Positions 20,301-32,979 of a stretch of DNA of 64,000 nt are shown in pieces. Every line of letters starts with the position of its first letter. The stretch's first letter is position 1. The notes below the pieces were generated by a model. The model ran no database searches. It saw nothing but the letters and a program-made list of their open reading frames with translations, and was not told where the DNA came from. The position numbers and the translations under genes were made by a program. The DNA comes from Cinclus cinclus (taxonomy: Eukaryota; Chordata; Aves; Passeriformes; Cinclidae). The DNA is taken from contig NW_026912197.1 in assembly GCF_963662255.1 (NCBI RefSeq), positions 186,001 to 250,000 of the forward strand. Reading direction: 5' to 3'.

Positions 20301-23300
20301 CCTCGTCCTTATGGAATTTTTGTAGGCAAAAGCCCTGGACGGGCTGCAGGTAAGTTGACTCCGAATGGAGGCACTTTTCCCCAAGAAGCCAAACTCAAGA
20401 GCCCACTTGGCAGATGTCATTTTGTAGGGCGCGTTTGGGCCTCTGATGGCAGCCAGGTTTGGAGGAGGGGGCAGCTTTGGTCTGGGAGAAATCCTCGTCC
20501 TTATGGAATTTTTGTAGGCAAAAGCCCTGCATGGGCCGCAGGCAAGTTGACTCCGAAAGGAGGCACTTTTCCCCAAGAAGCCAAACTCAAGTGCCCACTT
20601 GGCATATGTCATTTTGTAGGGCGCGTTTGGGCCTCCGATGGCAGCCAGGTTTGGAGGAGGGGGCAGCTTTGGTCTGGGAGAAATCCTCGTCCTTATGGAA
20701 TTTTTGTAGGCAAAAGCCCAGGACGGGCTGCAGGCAAGTTGGCTCCGAATGGAGGCACTTTTCCCCAAGAAGCCAAACTCAAGAGCCCACTTGGCAGATG
20801 TCATTTTGTAGGGCGCGTTTGGGCCTCTGATGGCAGCCAGGTTAGGAGGAGGGGGCAGCTTTGGTCTGGGAGAAATCCTCGTCCTTATGGAATTTTTGTA
20901 GGCAAAAGCCCTGGACGGGCTGCAGGCAAGTTAGGCATGTTGGCTTTGAAAGGAGGCACTTTTCCCCAAGAAGCCAAACTCAAGAGCCCACTTGGCAGGT
21001 GTCATTTTGTAGGGCGCGTTTGGGCCTCCGATGGCAGCCAGGTTTGGAGGAGGGGGCAGCTTTGGTCTGGGAGAAATCCTCGTCCTTATGGAATTTTTGT
21101 AGGCAAAAGCCCAGGACGGGCCGCAGGCAAGTTGACTCCGAAAGGAGGCACTTTTCCCCAAGAAGCCAAACTCAAGAGCCCACTTGGCAGATGTCATTTT
21201 GTAGGGCGCGTTTGGGCCTCCGATGGCAGCCAGGTTTGGAGGAGGGGGTAGCTTTGGTCTGGGAGAAATCCTCGTCCTTATGGAATTTTTGTAGGCAAAA
21301 GCCCTGGACGGGCTGCAGGTAAGTTGACTCCGAATGGAGGCACTTTTCCCCAAGAAGCCAAACTCAAGAGCCCACTTGGCAGATGTCATTTTGTAGGGCG
21401 CGTTTGGGCCTCTGATGGCAGCCAGGTTAGGAGGAGGGGGCAGCTTTGGTCTGGGAGAAATCCTCGTCCTTATGGAATTTTTGTAGGCAAAAGCCCTGGA
21501 CGGGCTGCAGGCAAGTTAGGCATGTTGGCTTTGAAAGGAGGCACTTTTCCCCAAGAAGCCAAACTCAAGAACCCACAATGCAGATGTCATTTTGTAGGGC
21601 GCGTTTGGGCCTCCGATGGCAGCCAGGTTTGGAGGAGGGGGCAGCTTTGGTCTGGGAGAAATCCTCGTCCTTATGGAATTTTTGTAGGCAAAAGCCCAGG
21701 ACGGGCCGCAGGCAAGTTGACTCCGAATGGAGGCACTTTTCCCCAAGAAGCCAAACTCAAGAGCCCACTTGGCAGGTGTCATTTTGTAGGGCGCGTTTGG
21801 GCCTCTGATGGCAGCCAGGTTTGGAGGAGGGGGCAGCTTTGGTCTGGGAGAAATCCTCGTCCTTATGGAATTTTTGTAGGCAAAAGCCCTGCATGGGCCG
21901 CAGGCAAGTTGACTCCGAAAGGAGGCACTTTTCCCCAAGAAGCCAAACTCAAGAGCCCACTTGGCATATGTCATTTTGTAGGGCGCGTTTGGGCCTCTGA
22001 TGGCAGCCAGGTTTGGAGGAGGGGGCAGCTTTGGTCTGGGAGAAATCCTCGTCCTTATGGAATTTTTGTAGGCAAAAGCCCAGGACGGGCCGCAGGCAAG
22101 TTGACTCCGAAAGGAGGCACTTTTCCCCAAGAAGCCAAACTCAAGAGCCCACTTGGCAGATGTCATTTTGTAGGGCGCGTTTGGGCCTCCGATGGCAGCC
22201 AGGTTTGGAGGAGGGGGTAGCTTTGGTCTGGGAGAAATCCTCGTCCTTATGGAATTTTTGTAGGCAAAAGCCCAGGACGGGCTGCAGGCAAGTTGACTCC
22301 GAATGGAGGCACTTTTCCCCAAGAAGCCAAACTCAAGAGCCCACTTGGCAGATGTCATTTTGTAGGGCGCGTTTGGGCCTCTGATGGCAGCCAGGTTTGG
22401 AGGAGGGGGCAGCTTTGGTCTGGGAGAAATCCTCGTCCTTATGGAATTTTTGGGGGCAAAAGCCCAGGACGGGCCGCAGGCAAGTTAGGCATGTTGGCTT
22501 TGAAAGGAGGCACTTCTCCCCAAGAAGCCAAACTCAAGAACCCACAATGCAGATGTCATTTTGTAGGGCGCGTTTGGGCCTCCGATGGCAGCCAGGTTTG
22601 GAGGAGGGGGCAGCTTTGGTCTGGGAGAAATCCTCGTCCTTATGGAATTTTTGTAGGCAAAAGCCCTGCATGGGCCGCAGGCAAGTTGACTCCGAAAGGA
22701 GGCACTTTTCCCCAAGAAGCCAAACTCAAGAGCCCACTTGGCAGATGTCATTTTGTAGGGCGCGTTTGGGCCTCCGATGGCAGCCAGGTTTGGAGGAGGG
22801 GGCAGCTTTGGTCTGGGAGAAATCCTCGTCCTTATGGAATTTTTGTAGCAAAAGCCCAGGACGGGCCGCAGGCAAGTTAGGCATGTTGGCTTTGAAAGGA
22901 GGCACTTTTCCCCAAGAAGCCAAACTCAAGAGCCCACTTGGCATATGTCATTTTGTAGGGCGCGTTTGGGCCTCCGATGGCAGCCAGGTTTGGAGGAGGG
23001 GGCAGCTTTGGTCTGGGAGAAATCCTCGTCCTTATGGAATTTTTGTAGGCAAAAGCCCAGGACGGGCCGCAGGCAAGTTGACTCTGAATGGAGGCACTTT
23101 TCCCCAAGAAGCCAAACTCAAGAGCCCACTTGGCAGGTGTCATTTTGTAGGGCGCGTTTGGGCCTCTGATGGCAGCCAGGTTTGGAGGAGGGGGCAGCTT
23201 TGGTCTGGGAGAAATCCTCGTCCTTATGGAATTTTTGTAGGCAAAAGCCCAGGACGGGCTGCAGGCAAGTTGACTCCGAATGGAGGCACTTTTCCCCAAG

Positions 23301-23755
23301 AAGCCAAACTCAAGAGCCCACTTGGCAGATGTCATTTTGTAGGGCGCGTTTGGGCCTCTGATGGCAGCCAGGTTAGGAGGAGGGGGCAGTTTTGGTCTGG
23401 GAGAAATCCTCGTCCTTATGGAATTTTTGTAGGCAAAAGACCTGGACGGGCTGCAGGCAAGTTAGGCAAGTTGACTCCGAATGGAGGCACTTTTCCCCAA
23501 GAAGCCAAACTCAAGAGCCCACTTGGCATATGTCATTTTGTAGGGCGCGTTTGGGCCTCTGATGGCAGCCAGGTTTGGAGGAGGGGGCAGCTTTGGTCTG
23601 GGAGAAATCCTCGTCCTTATGGAATTTTTGTAGGCAAAAGCCCAGGACGGGCTGCAGGCAAGTTGACTCCGAATGGAGGCACTTTTCCCCAAGAAGCCAA
23701 ACTCAAGAGCCCACTTGGCTGATGTCATTTTGTAGGGCGCGTTTGGGCCTCCGAT
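17341..23755 (+). repeat. 33-unit higher-order repeat, copy 2 (6,415 bp)
   Basis: This is the head-to-tail duplicate of 10,926-17,340. Rare variants recur at exactly +6,415: ACTCTGAATGG (16,665 and 23,080), AAAAGACCTGG (17,021 and 23,436), GGCAGTTTTGG (16,970 and 23,385), AATGAAGATG (13,024 and 19,439) and CTTCTCCCC (16,099 and 22,514). Differences are few. They include the AGCCCACTTGGCATATG to AACCCACAATGCAGATG change near 21,567, GTTAGG to GTTTGG near 22,397, and a few CCG/CTG sites. The match ends at 23,755, where GTTTGG replaces GTTAGG. Confidence 0.9.
23455..23472 (+). repeat. Perfect 9-bp junction duplication, copy in the second 33-mer
   Basis: The same perfect AGGCAAGTT doublet as at 17,040, exactly 6,415 bp downstream. 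It therefore arose before the 33-unit block was duplicated. Confidence 0.9.
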
Positions 23756-24815
23756 GGCAGCCAGGTTTGGAGGAGGGGGCAGCTTTGGTCTGGGAGAAAT
23801 CCTCGTCCTTATGGAATTTTTGTAGGCAAAAGCCCTGCATGGGCCGCAGGCAAGTTGACTCCGAAAGGAGGCACTTTTCCCCGAGAAGCCAAACTCAAGA
23901 GCCCACTTGGCAGATGTCATTTTGTAGGGCGCGTTTGGGCCTCCGATGGCAGCCAGGTTTGGAGGAGGGGGCAGCTTTGGTCTGGGAGAAATCCTCGTCC
24001 TTATGGAATTTTTGTAGGCAAAAGCCCTGCATGGGCCGCAGGCAAGTTGACTCCGAAAGGAGGCACTTTTCCCCAAGAAGCCAAACTCAAGAGCCCACTT
24101 GGCAGATGTCATTTTGTAGGGCGCGTTTGGGCCTCCGATGGCAGCCAGGTTTGGAGGAGGGGGCAGCTTTGGTCTGGGAGAAATCCTCGTCCTTATGGAA
24201 TTTTTGTAGCAAAAGCCCAGGACGGGCCGCAGGCAAGTTAGGCATGTTGGCTTTGAAAGGAGGCACTTTTCCCCAAGAAGCCAAACTCAAGAGCCCACTT
24301 GGCATATGTCATTTTGTAGGGCGCGTTTGGGCCTCCGATGGCAGCCAGGTTTGGAGGAGGGGGCAGCTTTGGTCTGGGAGAAATCCTCGTCCTTATGGAA
24401 TTTTTGTAGGCAAAAGCCCAGGACGGGCCGCAGGCAAGTTGACTCCGAATGGAGGCACTTTTCCCCAAGAAGCCAAACTCAAGAGCCCACTTGGCAGGTG
24501 TCATTTTGTAGGGCGCGTTTGGGCCTCTGATGGCAGCCAGGTTTGGAGGAGGGGGCAGCTTTGGTCTGGGAGAAATCCTCGTCCTTATGGAATTTTTGTA
24601 GGCAAAAGCCCAGGACGGGCTGCAGGCAAGTTGACTCCGAATGGAGGCACTTTTCCCCAAGAAGCCAAACTCAAGAGCCCACTGGGCAGATGTCATTTTG
24701 TAGGGCGCGTTTGGGCCTCTGATGGCAGCCAGGTTAGGAGGAGGGGGCAGTTTTGGTCTGGGAGAAATCCTCGTCCTTATGGAATTTTTGTAGGCAAAAG
24801 CCCTGGACGGGCTGC

Positions 24816-24833
24816 AGGCAAGTTAGGCAAGGT
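24816..24833 (+). repeat. 9-bp junction duplication, AGGCAAGGT variant
   Basis: AGGCAAGTT is followed by AGGCAAGGT and then GACTCCGAATGG. It is the perfect-doublet junction with one T to G change. It lies in the segment that is repeated 7,010 bp downstream. Confidence 0.9.
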
Positions 24834-25407
24834 GACTCCGAATGGAGGCACTTTTCCCCAAGAAGCCAAACTCAAGAGCCCACTTGGCATATGTCATTTT
24901 GTAGGGCGCGTTGGGGCCTCCGATGGCAGCCAGGTTTGGAGGAGGGGGCAGCTTTGGTCTGGGAGAAATCCTCGTCCTTATGGAATTTTTGTAGGCAAAA
25001 GCCCTGCATGGGCCGCAGGCAAGTTGACTCCGAAAGGAGGCACTTTTCCCCAAGAAGCCAAACTCAAGAGCCCACTTGGCAGATGTCATTTTGTAGGGCG
25101 CGTTTGGGCCTCTGATGGCAGCCAGGTTTGGAGGAGGGGGCAGCTTTGGTCTGGGAGAAATCCTCGTCCTTATGGAATTTTTGTAGGCAAAAGCCCAGGA
25201 CGGGCCGCAGGCAAGTTGACTCCGAATGGAGGCACTTTTCCCCAAGAAGCCAAACTCAAGAGCCCACTTGGCAGATGTCATTTTGTAGGGCGCGTTTGGG
25301 CCTCCGATGGCAGCCAGGTGTGGAGGAGGGGGTAGCTTTGGTCTGGGAGAAATCCTCGTCCTTATGGAATTTTTGTAGGCAAAAGCCCTGGACGGGCTGC
25401 AGGTAAG

Positions 25408-28400
25408 TTGACTCCGAATGGAGGCACTTTTCCCCAAGAAGCCAAACTCAAGAGCCCACTTGGCAGATGTCATTTTGTAGGGCGCGTTTGGGCCTCTGAT
25501 GGCAGCCAGGTTTGGAGGAGGGGGCAGCTTTGGTCTGGGAGAAATCCTCGTCCTTATGGAATTTTTGTAGGCAAAAGCCCTGGACGGGCTGCAGGCAAGT
25601 TAGGCATGTTGGCTTTGAAAGGAGGCACTTTTCCCCAAGAAGCCAAACTCAAGAGCCCACTTGGCAGATGTCATTTTGTAGGGCGCGTTTGGGCCTCCGA
25701 TGGCAGCCAGGTTTGGAGGAGGGGGCAGCTTTGGTCTGGGAGAAATCCTCGTCCTTATGGAATTTTTGTAGGCAAAAGCCCAGGACGGGCCGCAGGCAAG
25801 TTGACTCCGAATGGAGGCACTTTTCCCCAAGAAGCCAAACTCAAGAGCCCACTTGGCAGGTGTCATTTTGTAGGGCGCGTTTGGGCCTCTGATGGCAGCC
25901 AGGTTTGGAGGAGGGGTCAGCTTTGGTCTGGGAGAAATCCTCGTCCTTATGGAATTTTTGTAGGCAAAAGCCCTGCATGGGTCGCAGGCAAGTTAGGCAT
26001 GTTGGCTTTGAAAGGAGGCACTTTTCCCCAAGAAGCCAAACTCAAGAGCCCACTTGGCATATGTCATTTTGTAGGGCGCGTTTGGGCCTCCGATGGCAGC
26101 CAGGTTTGGAGGAGGGGGCAGCTTTGGTCTGGGAGAAATCCTCGTCCTTATGGAATTTTTGTAGGCAAATGCCCAGGACGGGCCGCAGGCAAGTTGACTC
26201 CGAATGGAGGCACTTTTCCCCAAGAAGCCAAACTCAAGAGCCCACTTGGCAGGTGTCATTTTGTAGGGCGCGTTTGGGCCTCTGATGGCAGCCAGGTTTG
26301 GAGGAGGGGGCAGCTTTGGTCTGGGAGAAATCCTCGTCCTTATGGAATTTTTGTAGGCAAAAGCCCTGCACGGGCTGCAGGCAAGTTGACTCCGAATGGA
26401 GGCACTTTTCCCCAAGAAGCCAAACTCAAGAGCCCACTTGGCAGATGTCATTTTGTAGGGCGCGTTTGGGCCTCCGATGGCAGCCAGGTTAGGAGGAGGG
26501 GGCAGCTTTGGTCTGGGAGAAATCCTCGTCCTTATGGAATTTTTGTAGGCAAAAGCCCTGGACGGGCTGCAGGCAAGTTAGGCATGTTGGCTTTGAAAGG
26601 AGGCACTTTTCCCCAAGAAGCCAAACTCAAGAACCCACAATGCAGATGTCATTTTGTAGGGCGCGTTTGGGCCTCCGATGGCAGCCAGGTTTGGAGGAGG
26701 GGGCAGCTTTGGTCTGGGAGAAATCCTCGTCCTTATGGAATTTTTGTAGGCAAAAGCCCAGGACGGGCCGCAGGCAAGTTGACTCCGAATGGAGGCACTT
26801 TTCCCCAAGAAGCCAAACTCAAGAGCCCACTTGGCAGGTGTCATTTTGTAGGGCGCGTTTGGGCCTCTGATGGCAGCCAGGTTTGGAGGAGGGGGCAGCT
26901 TTGGTCTGGGAGAAATCCTCGTCCTTATGGAATTTTTGTAGGCAAAAGCCCTGCATGGGCCGCAGGCAAGTTGACTCCGAAAAGAGGCATTTTTCACCAA
27001 GAAGCCAAACTCAAGAGCCCACTTGGCAGATGTCATTTTGTAGGGCGCGTTTGGGCCTCCGATGGCAGCCAGGTTTGGAGGAGGGGGCAGCTTTGGTCTG
27101 GGAGAAATCCTCGTCCTTATGGAATTTTTGTAGGCAAAAGCCCTGGACGGGCTGCAGGCAAGTTAGGCATGGTGGCTTTGAAAGGAGGCACTTTTCCCCA
27201 AGAAGCCAAACTCAAGAACCCACAATGCAGATGTCATTTTGTAGGGCGCGTTTGGGCCTCCGATGGCAGCCAGGTTTGGCGGAGGGGGCAGCTTTGGTCT
27301 GGGAGAAATCCTCGTCCTTATGGAATTTTTGTAGGCAAAAGCCCAGGACGGGCTGCAGGCAAGTTGACTCCGAATGGAGGCACTTTTCCCCAAGAAGCCA
27401 AACTCAAGAGCCCACTTGGCAGGTGTCATTTTGTAGGGCGCGTTTGGGCCTCCGATGGCAGCCAGGTTTGGAGGAGGGGGCAGCTTTGGTCTGGGAGAAA
27501 TCCTCGTCCTTATGGAATTTTTGTAGGCAAAAGCCCAGGACGGGCCGCAGGCAAGTTGACTCCGAATGGAGGCACTTTTCCCCAAGAAGCCAAACTCAAG
27601 AGCCCACTTGGCAGGTGTCATTTTGTAGGGCGCGTTTGGGCCTCTGATGGCAGCCAGGTTTGGAGGAGGGGGCAGCTTTGGTCTGGGAGAAATCCTCGTC
27701 CTTATGGAATTTTTGTAGGCAAAAGCCCTGCATGGGCCGCAGGCAAGTTGACTCCGAAAGGAGGCACTTTTCCCCAAGAAGCCAAACTCAAGAGCCCACT
27801 TGGCAGATGTCATTTTGTAGGGCGCGTTTGGGCCTCCGATGGCAGCCAGGTTTGGAGGAGGGGGCAGCTTTGGTCTGGGAGAAATCCTCGTCCTTATGGA
27901 ATTTTTGTAGGCAAAAGCCCTGGACGGGCTGCAGGCAAGTTAGGCATGTTGGCTTTGAAAGGAGGCACTTTTCCCCAAGAAGCCAAACTCAAGAACCCAC
28001 AATGCAGATGTCATTTTGTAGGGCGCGTTTGGGCCTCCGATGGCAGCCAGGTTTGGCGGAGGGGGCAGCTTTGGTCTGGGAGAAATCCTCGTCCTTATGG
28101 AATTTTTGTAGGCAAAAGCCCAGGACGGGCTGCAGGCAAGTTGACTCCGAATGGAGGCACTTTTCCCCAAGAAGCCAAACTCAAGAGCCCACTTGGCAGG
28201 TGTCATTTTGTAGGGCGCGTTTGGGCCTCCGATGGCAGCCAGGTTTGGAGGAGGGGGCAGCTTTGGTCTGGGAGAAATCCTCGTCCTTATGGAATTTTTG
28301 TAGGCAAAAGCCCAGGACGGGCCGCAGGCAAGTTGACTCCGAATGGAGGCACTTCTCCCCAAGAAGCCAAACTCAAGAGCCCACTTGGCAGGTGTCATTT

Positions 28401-31251
28401 TGTAGGGCGCGTTTGGGCCTCTGATGGCAGCCAGGTTTGGAGGAGGGGGCAGCTTTGGTCTGGGAGAAATCCTCGTCCTTATGGAATTTTTGTAGGCAAA
28501 AGCCCTGCATGGGCCGCAGGCAAGTTGACTCCGAAAGGAGGCACTTTTCCCCAAGAAGCCAAACTCAAGAGCCCACTTGGCAGATGTCATTTTGTAGGGC
28601 GCGTTTGGGCCTCCGATGGCAGCCAGGTTTGGAGGAGGGGGCAGCTTTGGTCTGGGAGAAATCCTCGTCCTTATGGAATTTTTGTAGGCAAAAGCCCAGG
28701 ACGGGCTGCAGGTAAGTTGACTCCGAATGGAGGCACTTTTCCCCAAGAAGCCAAACTCAATAGCCCACTTGGCAGATGTCATTTTGTAGGGCGCGTTTGG
28801 GCCTCTGATGGCAGCCAGGTTAGGAGGAGGGGGCAGCTTTGGTCTGGGAGAAATCCTCGTCCTTATGGAATTTTTGTAGGCAAAAGCCCTGGACGGGCTG
28901 CAGGCAAGTTAGGCATGTTGGCTTTGAAAGGAGGCACTTTTCCCCAAGAAGCCAAACTCAAGAACCCACAATGCAGATGTCATTTTGTAGGGCGCGTTTG
29001 GGCCTCCGATGGCAGCCAGGTTTGGAGGAGGGGGCAGCTTTGGTCTGGGAGAAATCCTCGTCCTTATGGAATTTTTGTAGGCAAAAGCCCAGGACGGGCC
29101 GCAGGCAAGTTGACTCTGAAAGGAGGCACTTTTCCCCAAGAAGCCAAACTCAAGAGCCCACTTGGCATATGTCATTTTGTAGGGCGCGTTTGGGCCTCCG
29201 ATGGCAGCCAGGTTTGGAGGAGGGGGCAGCTTTGGTCTGGGAGAAATCCTCGTCCTTATGGAATTTTTGTAGGCAAAAGCCCAGGACGGGCTGCAGGCAA
29301 GTTGACTCCGAATGGAGGCACTTTTCCCCAAGAAGCCAAACTCAAGAGCCCACTTGGCAGATGTCATTTTGTAGGGCGCGTTTGGGCCTCTGATGGCAGC
29401 CAGGTTAGGAGGAGGGGGCAGCTTTGGTCTGGGAGAAATCCTCGTCCTTATGGAATTTTTGTAGGCAAAAGCCCAGGACGGGCCGCAGGCAAGTTAGTCA
29501 TGTTGGCTTTGAAAGGAGGCACTTTTCCCGAAGAAGCCAAACTCAAGAGCCCACTTGGCAGGTGTCATTTTGTAGGGCGCGTTTGGGCCTCCGATGGCAG
29601 CCAGGTTTGGAGGAGCGGGCAGCTTTGGTCTGGGAGAAATCCTCGTCCTTATGGAATTTTTGTGGGCAAAAGCCCAGGACGGGCTGCAGGCAAGTTGACT
29701 CCGAATGGAGGCACTTTTCCCCAAGAAGCCAAACTCAAGAGCCCACTTGGCAGGTGTCATTTTGTAGGGCGCGTTTGGGCCTCCGATGGCAGCCAGGTTT
29801 GGAGGAGGGGGCAGCTTTGGTCTGGGAGAAATCCTCGTCCTTATGGAATTTTTGTTGGCAAAAGCCCAGGACGGGCCGCAGGCAAGTTGACTCCAAATGG
29901 AGGCACTTTTCCCCAAGAAGCCAAACTCAAGAGCCCACTTGGCAGGTGTCATTTTGTAGGGCGCGTTTGGGCCTCTGATGGCAGCCAGGTTTGGAGGAGG
30001 GGGCAGCTTTGGTCTGGGAGAAATCCTCGTCCTTATGGAATTTTTGTAGTCAAAAGCCCTGCATGGGCCGCAGGCAAGTTGACTCCGAAAGGAGGCACTT
30101 TTCCCCAAGAAGCCAAACTCAAGAGCCCACTTGGCAGATGTCATTTTGTAGGGCGCGTTTGGGCCTCCGATGGCAGCCAGGTTTGGAGGAGGGGGCAGCT
30201 TTGGTCTGGGAGAAATCCTCGTCCTTATGGAATTTTTGTAGGCAAAAGCCCTGGACGGGCTGCAGGCAAGTTAGGCATGTTGGCTTTGAAAGGAGGCACT
30301 TTTCCCCAAGAAGCCAAACTCAAGAACCCACAATGCAGATGTCATTTTGTAGGGCACGTTTGGGCCTCCGATGGCAGCCAGGTTTGGAGGAGGGGGCAGC
30401 TTTGGACTGGGAGAAATCCTCGTCCTTATGGAATTTTTGTAGGCAAAAGCCCAGGACGGGCCGCAGGCAAGTTGACTCCGAAAGGAGGCACTTTTCCCCA
30501 AGAAGCCAAACTCAAGAGCCCACTTGGCATATGTCATTTTGTAGGGCGCGTTTGGGCCTCCGATGGCAGCCAGGTTTGGAGGAGGGGGCAGCTTTGGTCT
30601 GGGAGAAATCCTCGTCCTTATGGAATTTTTGTAGGCAAAAGCCCAGGACGGGCTGCAGGCAAGTTGACTCCGAATGGAGGCACTTTTCCCCAAGAAGCCA
30701 AACTCAAGAGCCCACTTGGCAGATGTCATTTTGTAGGGCGCGTTTGGGCCTCTGATGGCAGCCAGGTTAGGAGGAGGGGGCAGCTTTGGTCTGGGAGAAA
30801 TCCTCGTCCTTATGGAATTTTTGGGGGCAAAAGCCCAGGACGGGCCGCAGGCAAGTTAGGCATGTTGGCTTTGAAAGGAGGCACTTTTCCCCAAGAAGCC
30901 AAACTCAAGAACCCACAATGCAGATGTCATTTTGTAGGGCGCGTTTGGGCCTCCGATGGCAGCCAGGTTTGGAGGAGGGGGCAGCTTTGGTCTGGGAGAA
31001 ATCCTCGTCCTTATGGAATTTTTGTAGGCAAAAGCCCTGCATGGGCCGCAGGCAAGTTGACTCCGAAAGGAGGCACTTTTCCCCAAGAAGCCAAACTCAA
31101 GAGCCCACTTGGCAGATGTCATTTTGTAGGGCGCTTTTGGGCCTCCGATGGCAGCCAGGTTTGGAGGAGGGGGCAGCTTTGGTCTGGGAGAAATCCTCGT
31201 CCTTATGGAATTTTTGTAGCAAAAGCCCAGGACGGGCCGCAGGCAAATTAG
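25408..31251 (+). other. Longest open frame (1,947 codons), judged non-coding
   Basis: This frame runs through 30 satellite units because unit lengths 192 and 201 are both multiples of three and the consensus has no stop in this frame. Each 64- or 67-residue unit reads roughly GGTFPQEAKLKSPLG, then CHFVGRVWASDGSQV, then a basic stretch ending GKSPGRAAGKL. Elsewhere the same frame is cut by TAG in the GGTAGC variant and by single-base deletions. It ends here at the TTGTAGCAAAAG deletion near 31,219, after which a stop is met. A second + frame and at least one - frame are also open over most units, which is expected of a stop-poor repeat and not of one selected protein. There is no promoter, initiator context or recognisable domain. 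I do not call it a gene. Confidence 0.85.
26650..28689 (+). repeat. 4-unit higher-order repeat (777 bp), about 2.6 copies
   Basis: About 1.26 kb from 26,650 matches at a shift of 777 bp, equal to three 192-bp units and one 201-bp unit. Shared marks are the AACCCACAATGCAG block after the long junctions at 27,163 and 27,940, and the rare GTTTGGCGGAGG at about 27,275 and 28,052. The second copy has AGGCATGTT where the first has AGGCATGGT at its long junction. Confidence 0.85.
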
Positions 31252-31825
31252 GCATGTTGGCTTTGAAAGGAGGCACTTTTCCCCAAGAAGCCAAACTCAA
31301 GAGCCCACTTGGCAGGTGTCATTTTGTAGGGCGCGTTTGGGCCTCCGATGGCAGCCAGGTTTGGAGGAGGGGGCAGCTTTGGTCTGGGAGAAATCCTCGT
31401 CCTTATGGAATTTTTGTAGGCAAAAGCCCAGGACGGGCCGCAGGCAAGTTGACTCCGAATGGAGGCACTTTTCCCCAAGAAGCCAAACTCAAGAGCCCAC
31501 TTGGCAGGTGTCATTTTGTAGGGCGCGTTTGGGCCTCTGATGGCAGCCAGGTTTGGAGGAGGGGGCAGCTTTGGTCTGGGAGAAATCCTCGTCCTTATGG
31601 AATTTTTGTAGGCAAAAGCCCAGGATGGGCTGCAGTCAAGTTGACTCCGAATGGAGGCACTTTTCCCCAAGAAGCCAAACTCAAGAGCCCACTTGGCAGA
31701 TGTCATTTTGTAGGGCGCGTTTGGGCCTCTGATGGCGGCCAGGTTAGGAGGAGGGGGCAGTTTTGGTCTGGGAGAAATCCTCGTCCTTATGGAATTTTTG
31801 TAGGCAAAAGACCTGGACGGGCTGC

Positions 31826-31843
31826 AGGCAAGTTAGGCAAGGT
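31826..31843 (+). repeat. 9-bp junction duplication, AGGCAAGGT variant, second copy
   Basis: The same junction as at 24,816, displaced by 7,010 bp. That distance is 36 units with 11 long junctions and one deletion. Confidence 0.9.
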
Positions 31844-32979
31844 GACTCCGAATGGAGGCACTTTTCCCCAAGAAGCCAAACTCAAGAGCCCACTTGGCAT
31901 ATGTCATTTTGTAGGGCGCGTTTGGGCCTCCGATGGCAGCCAGGTTTGGAGGAGGGGGCAGCTTTGGTCTGGGAGAAATCCTCGTCCTTATGGAATTTTT
32001 GTAGGCAAAAGCCCTGCATGGGCCGCAGGCAAGTTGACTCCGAAAGGAGGCACTTTTCCCCAAGAAGCCAAACTCAAGAGCCCACTTGGCAGGTGTCATT
32101 TTGTAGGGCGCGTTTGGGCCTCCGATGGCAGCCAGGTTAGGAGGAGGGGGCAGCTTTGGTCTGGGAGAAATCCTCGTCCTTATGGAATTTTTGTAGGCAA
32201 AAGCCCTGGACGGGCTGCAGGCAAGTTAGGCATGTTGGCTTTGAAAGGAGGCACTTTTCCCCAAGAAGCCAAACTCAAGAACCCACAATGCAGATGTCAT
32301 TTTGTAGGGCGCGTTTGGGCCTCCGATGGCAGCCAGGTTTGGAGGAGGGGGCAGCTTTGGTCTGGGAGAAATCCTCGTCCTTATGGAATTTTTGTAGGCA
32401 AAAGTCCAGGACGGGCCGCAGGCAAGTTGACTCCGAATGGAGGCACTTTTCCCCAAGAAGCCAAACTCAAGAGCCCACTTGGCATATGTCATTTTGTAGG
32501 GCGCGTTTGGGCCTCCGATGGCAGCCAGGTTTGGAGGAGGGGGCAGCTTTGGTCTGGGAGAAATCCTCGTCCTTATGGAATTTTTGTAGGCAAAAGCCCA
32601 GGACGGGCCGCAGGCAAGTTGACTCCGAATGGAGGCACTTTTCCCCAAGAAGCCAAACTCAAGAGCCCACTTGGCAGGTGTCATTTTGTAGGGCGCGTTT
32701 GGGCCTCCGATGGCAGCCAGGTTTGGAGGAGGGGGCAGCTTTGGTCTGGGAGAAATCCTCGTCCTTATGGAATTTTTGTAGGCAAAAGCCCAGGACGGGC
32801 TGCAGGCAAGTTGACTCCGAATGGAGGCACTTTTCCCCAAGAAGCCAAACTCAAGAGCCCACTTGGCAGGTGTCATTTTGTAGGGCGCGTTTGGGCCTCT
32901 GATGGCAGCCAGGTTTGGAGGAGGGGGCAGCTTTGGTCTGGGAGAAATCCTCGTCCTTATGGAATTTTTGTAGGCAAAA

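Noticed and set aside
25408..31251. Giant repetitive protein-coding gene (1,947 codons), and other long frames such as 39,692-43,123 and 55,592-59,023
   Set aside because: Open frames occur in several frames and on both strands at once, are cut irregularly by TAG and single-base deletions, and follow from unit lengths divisible by three. No domain, signal, promoter or start context is visible.
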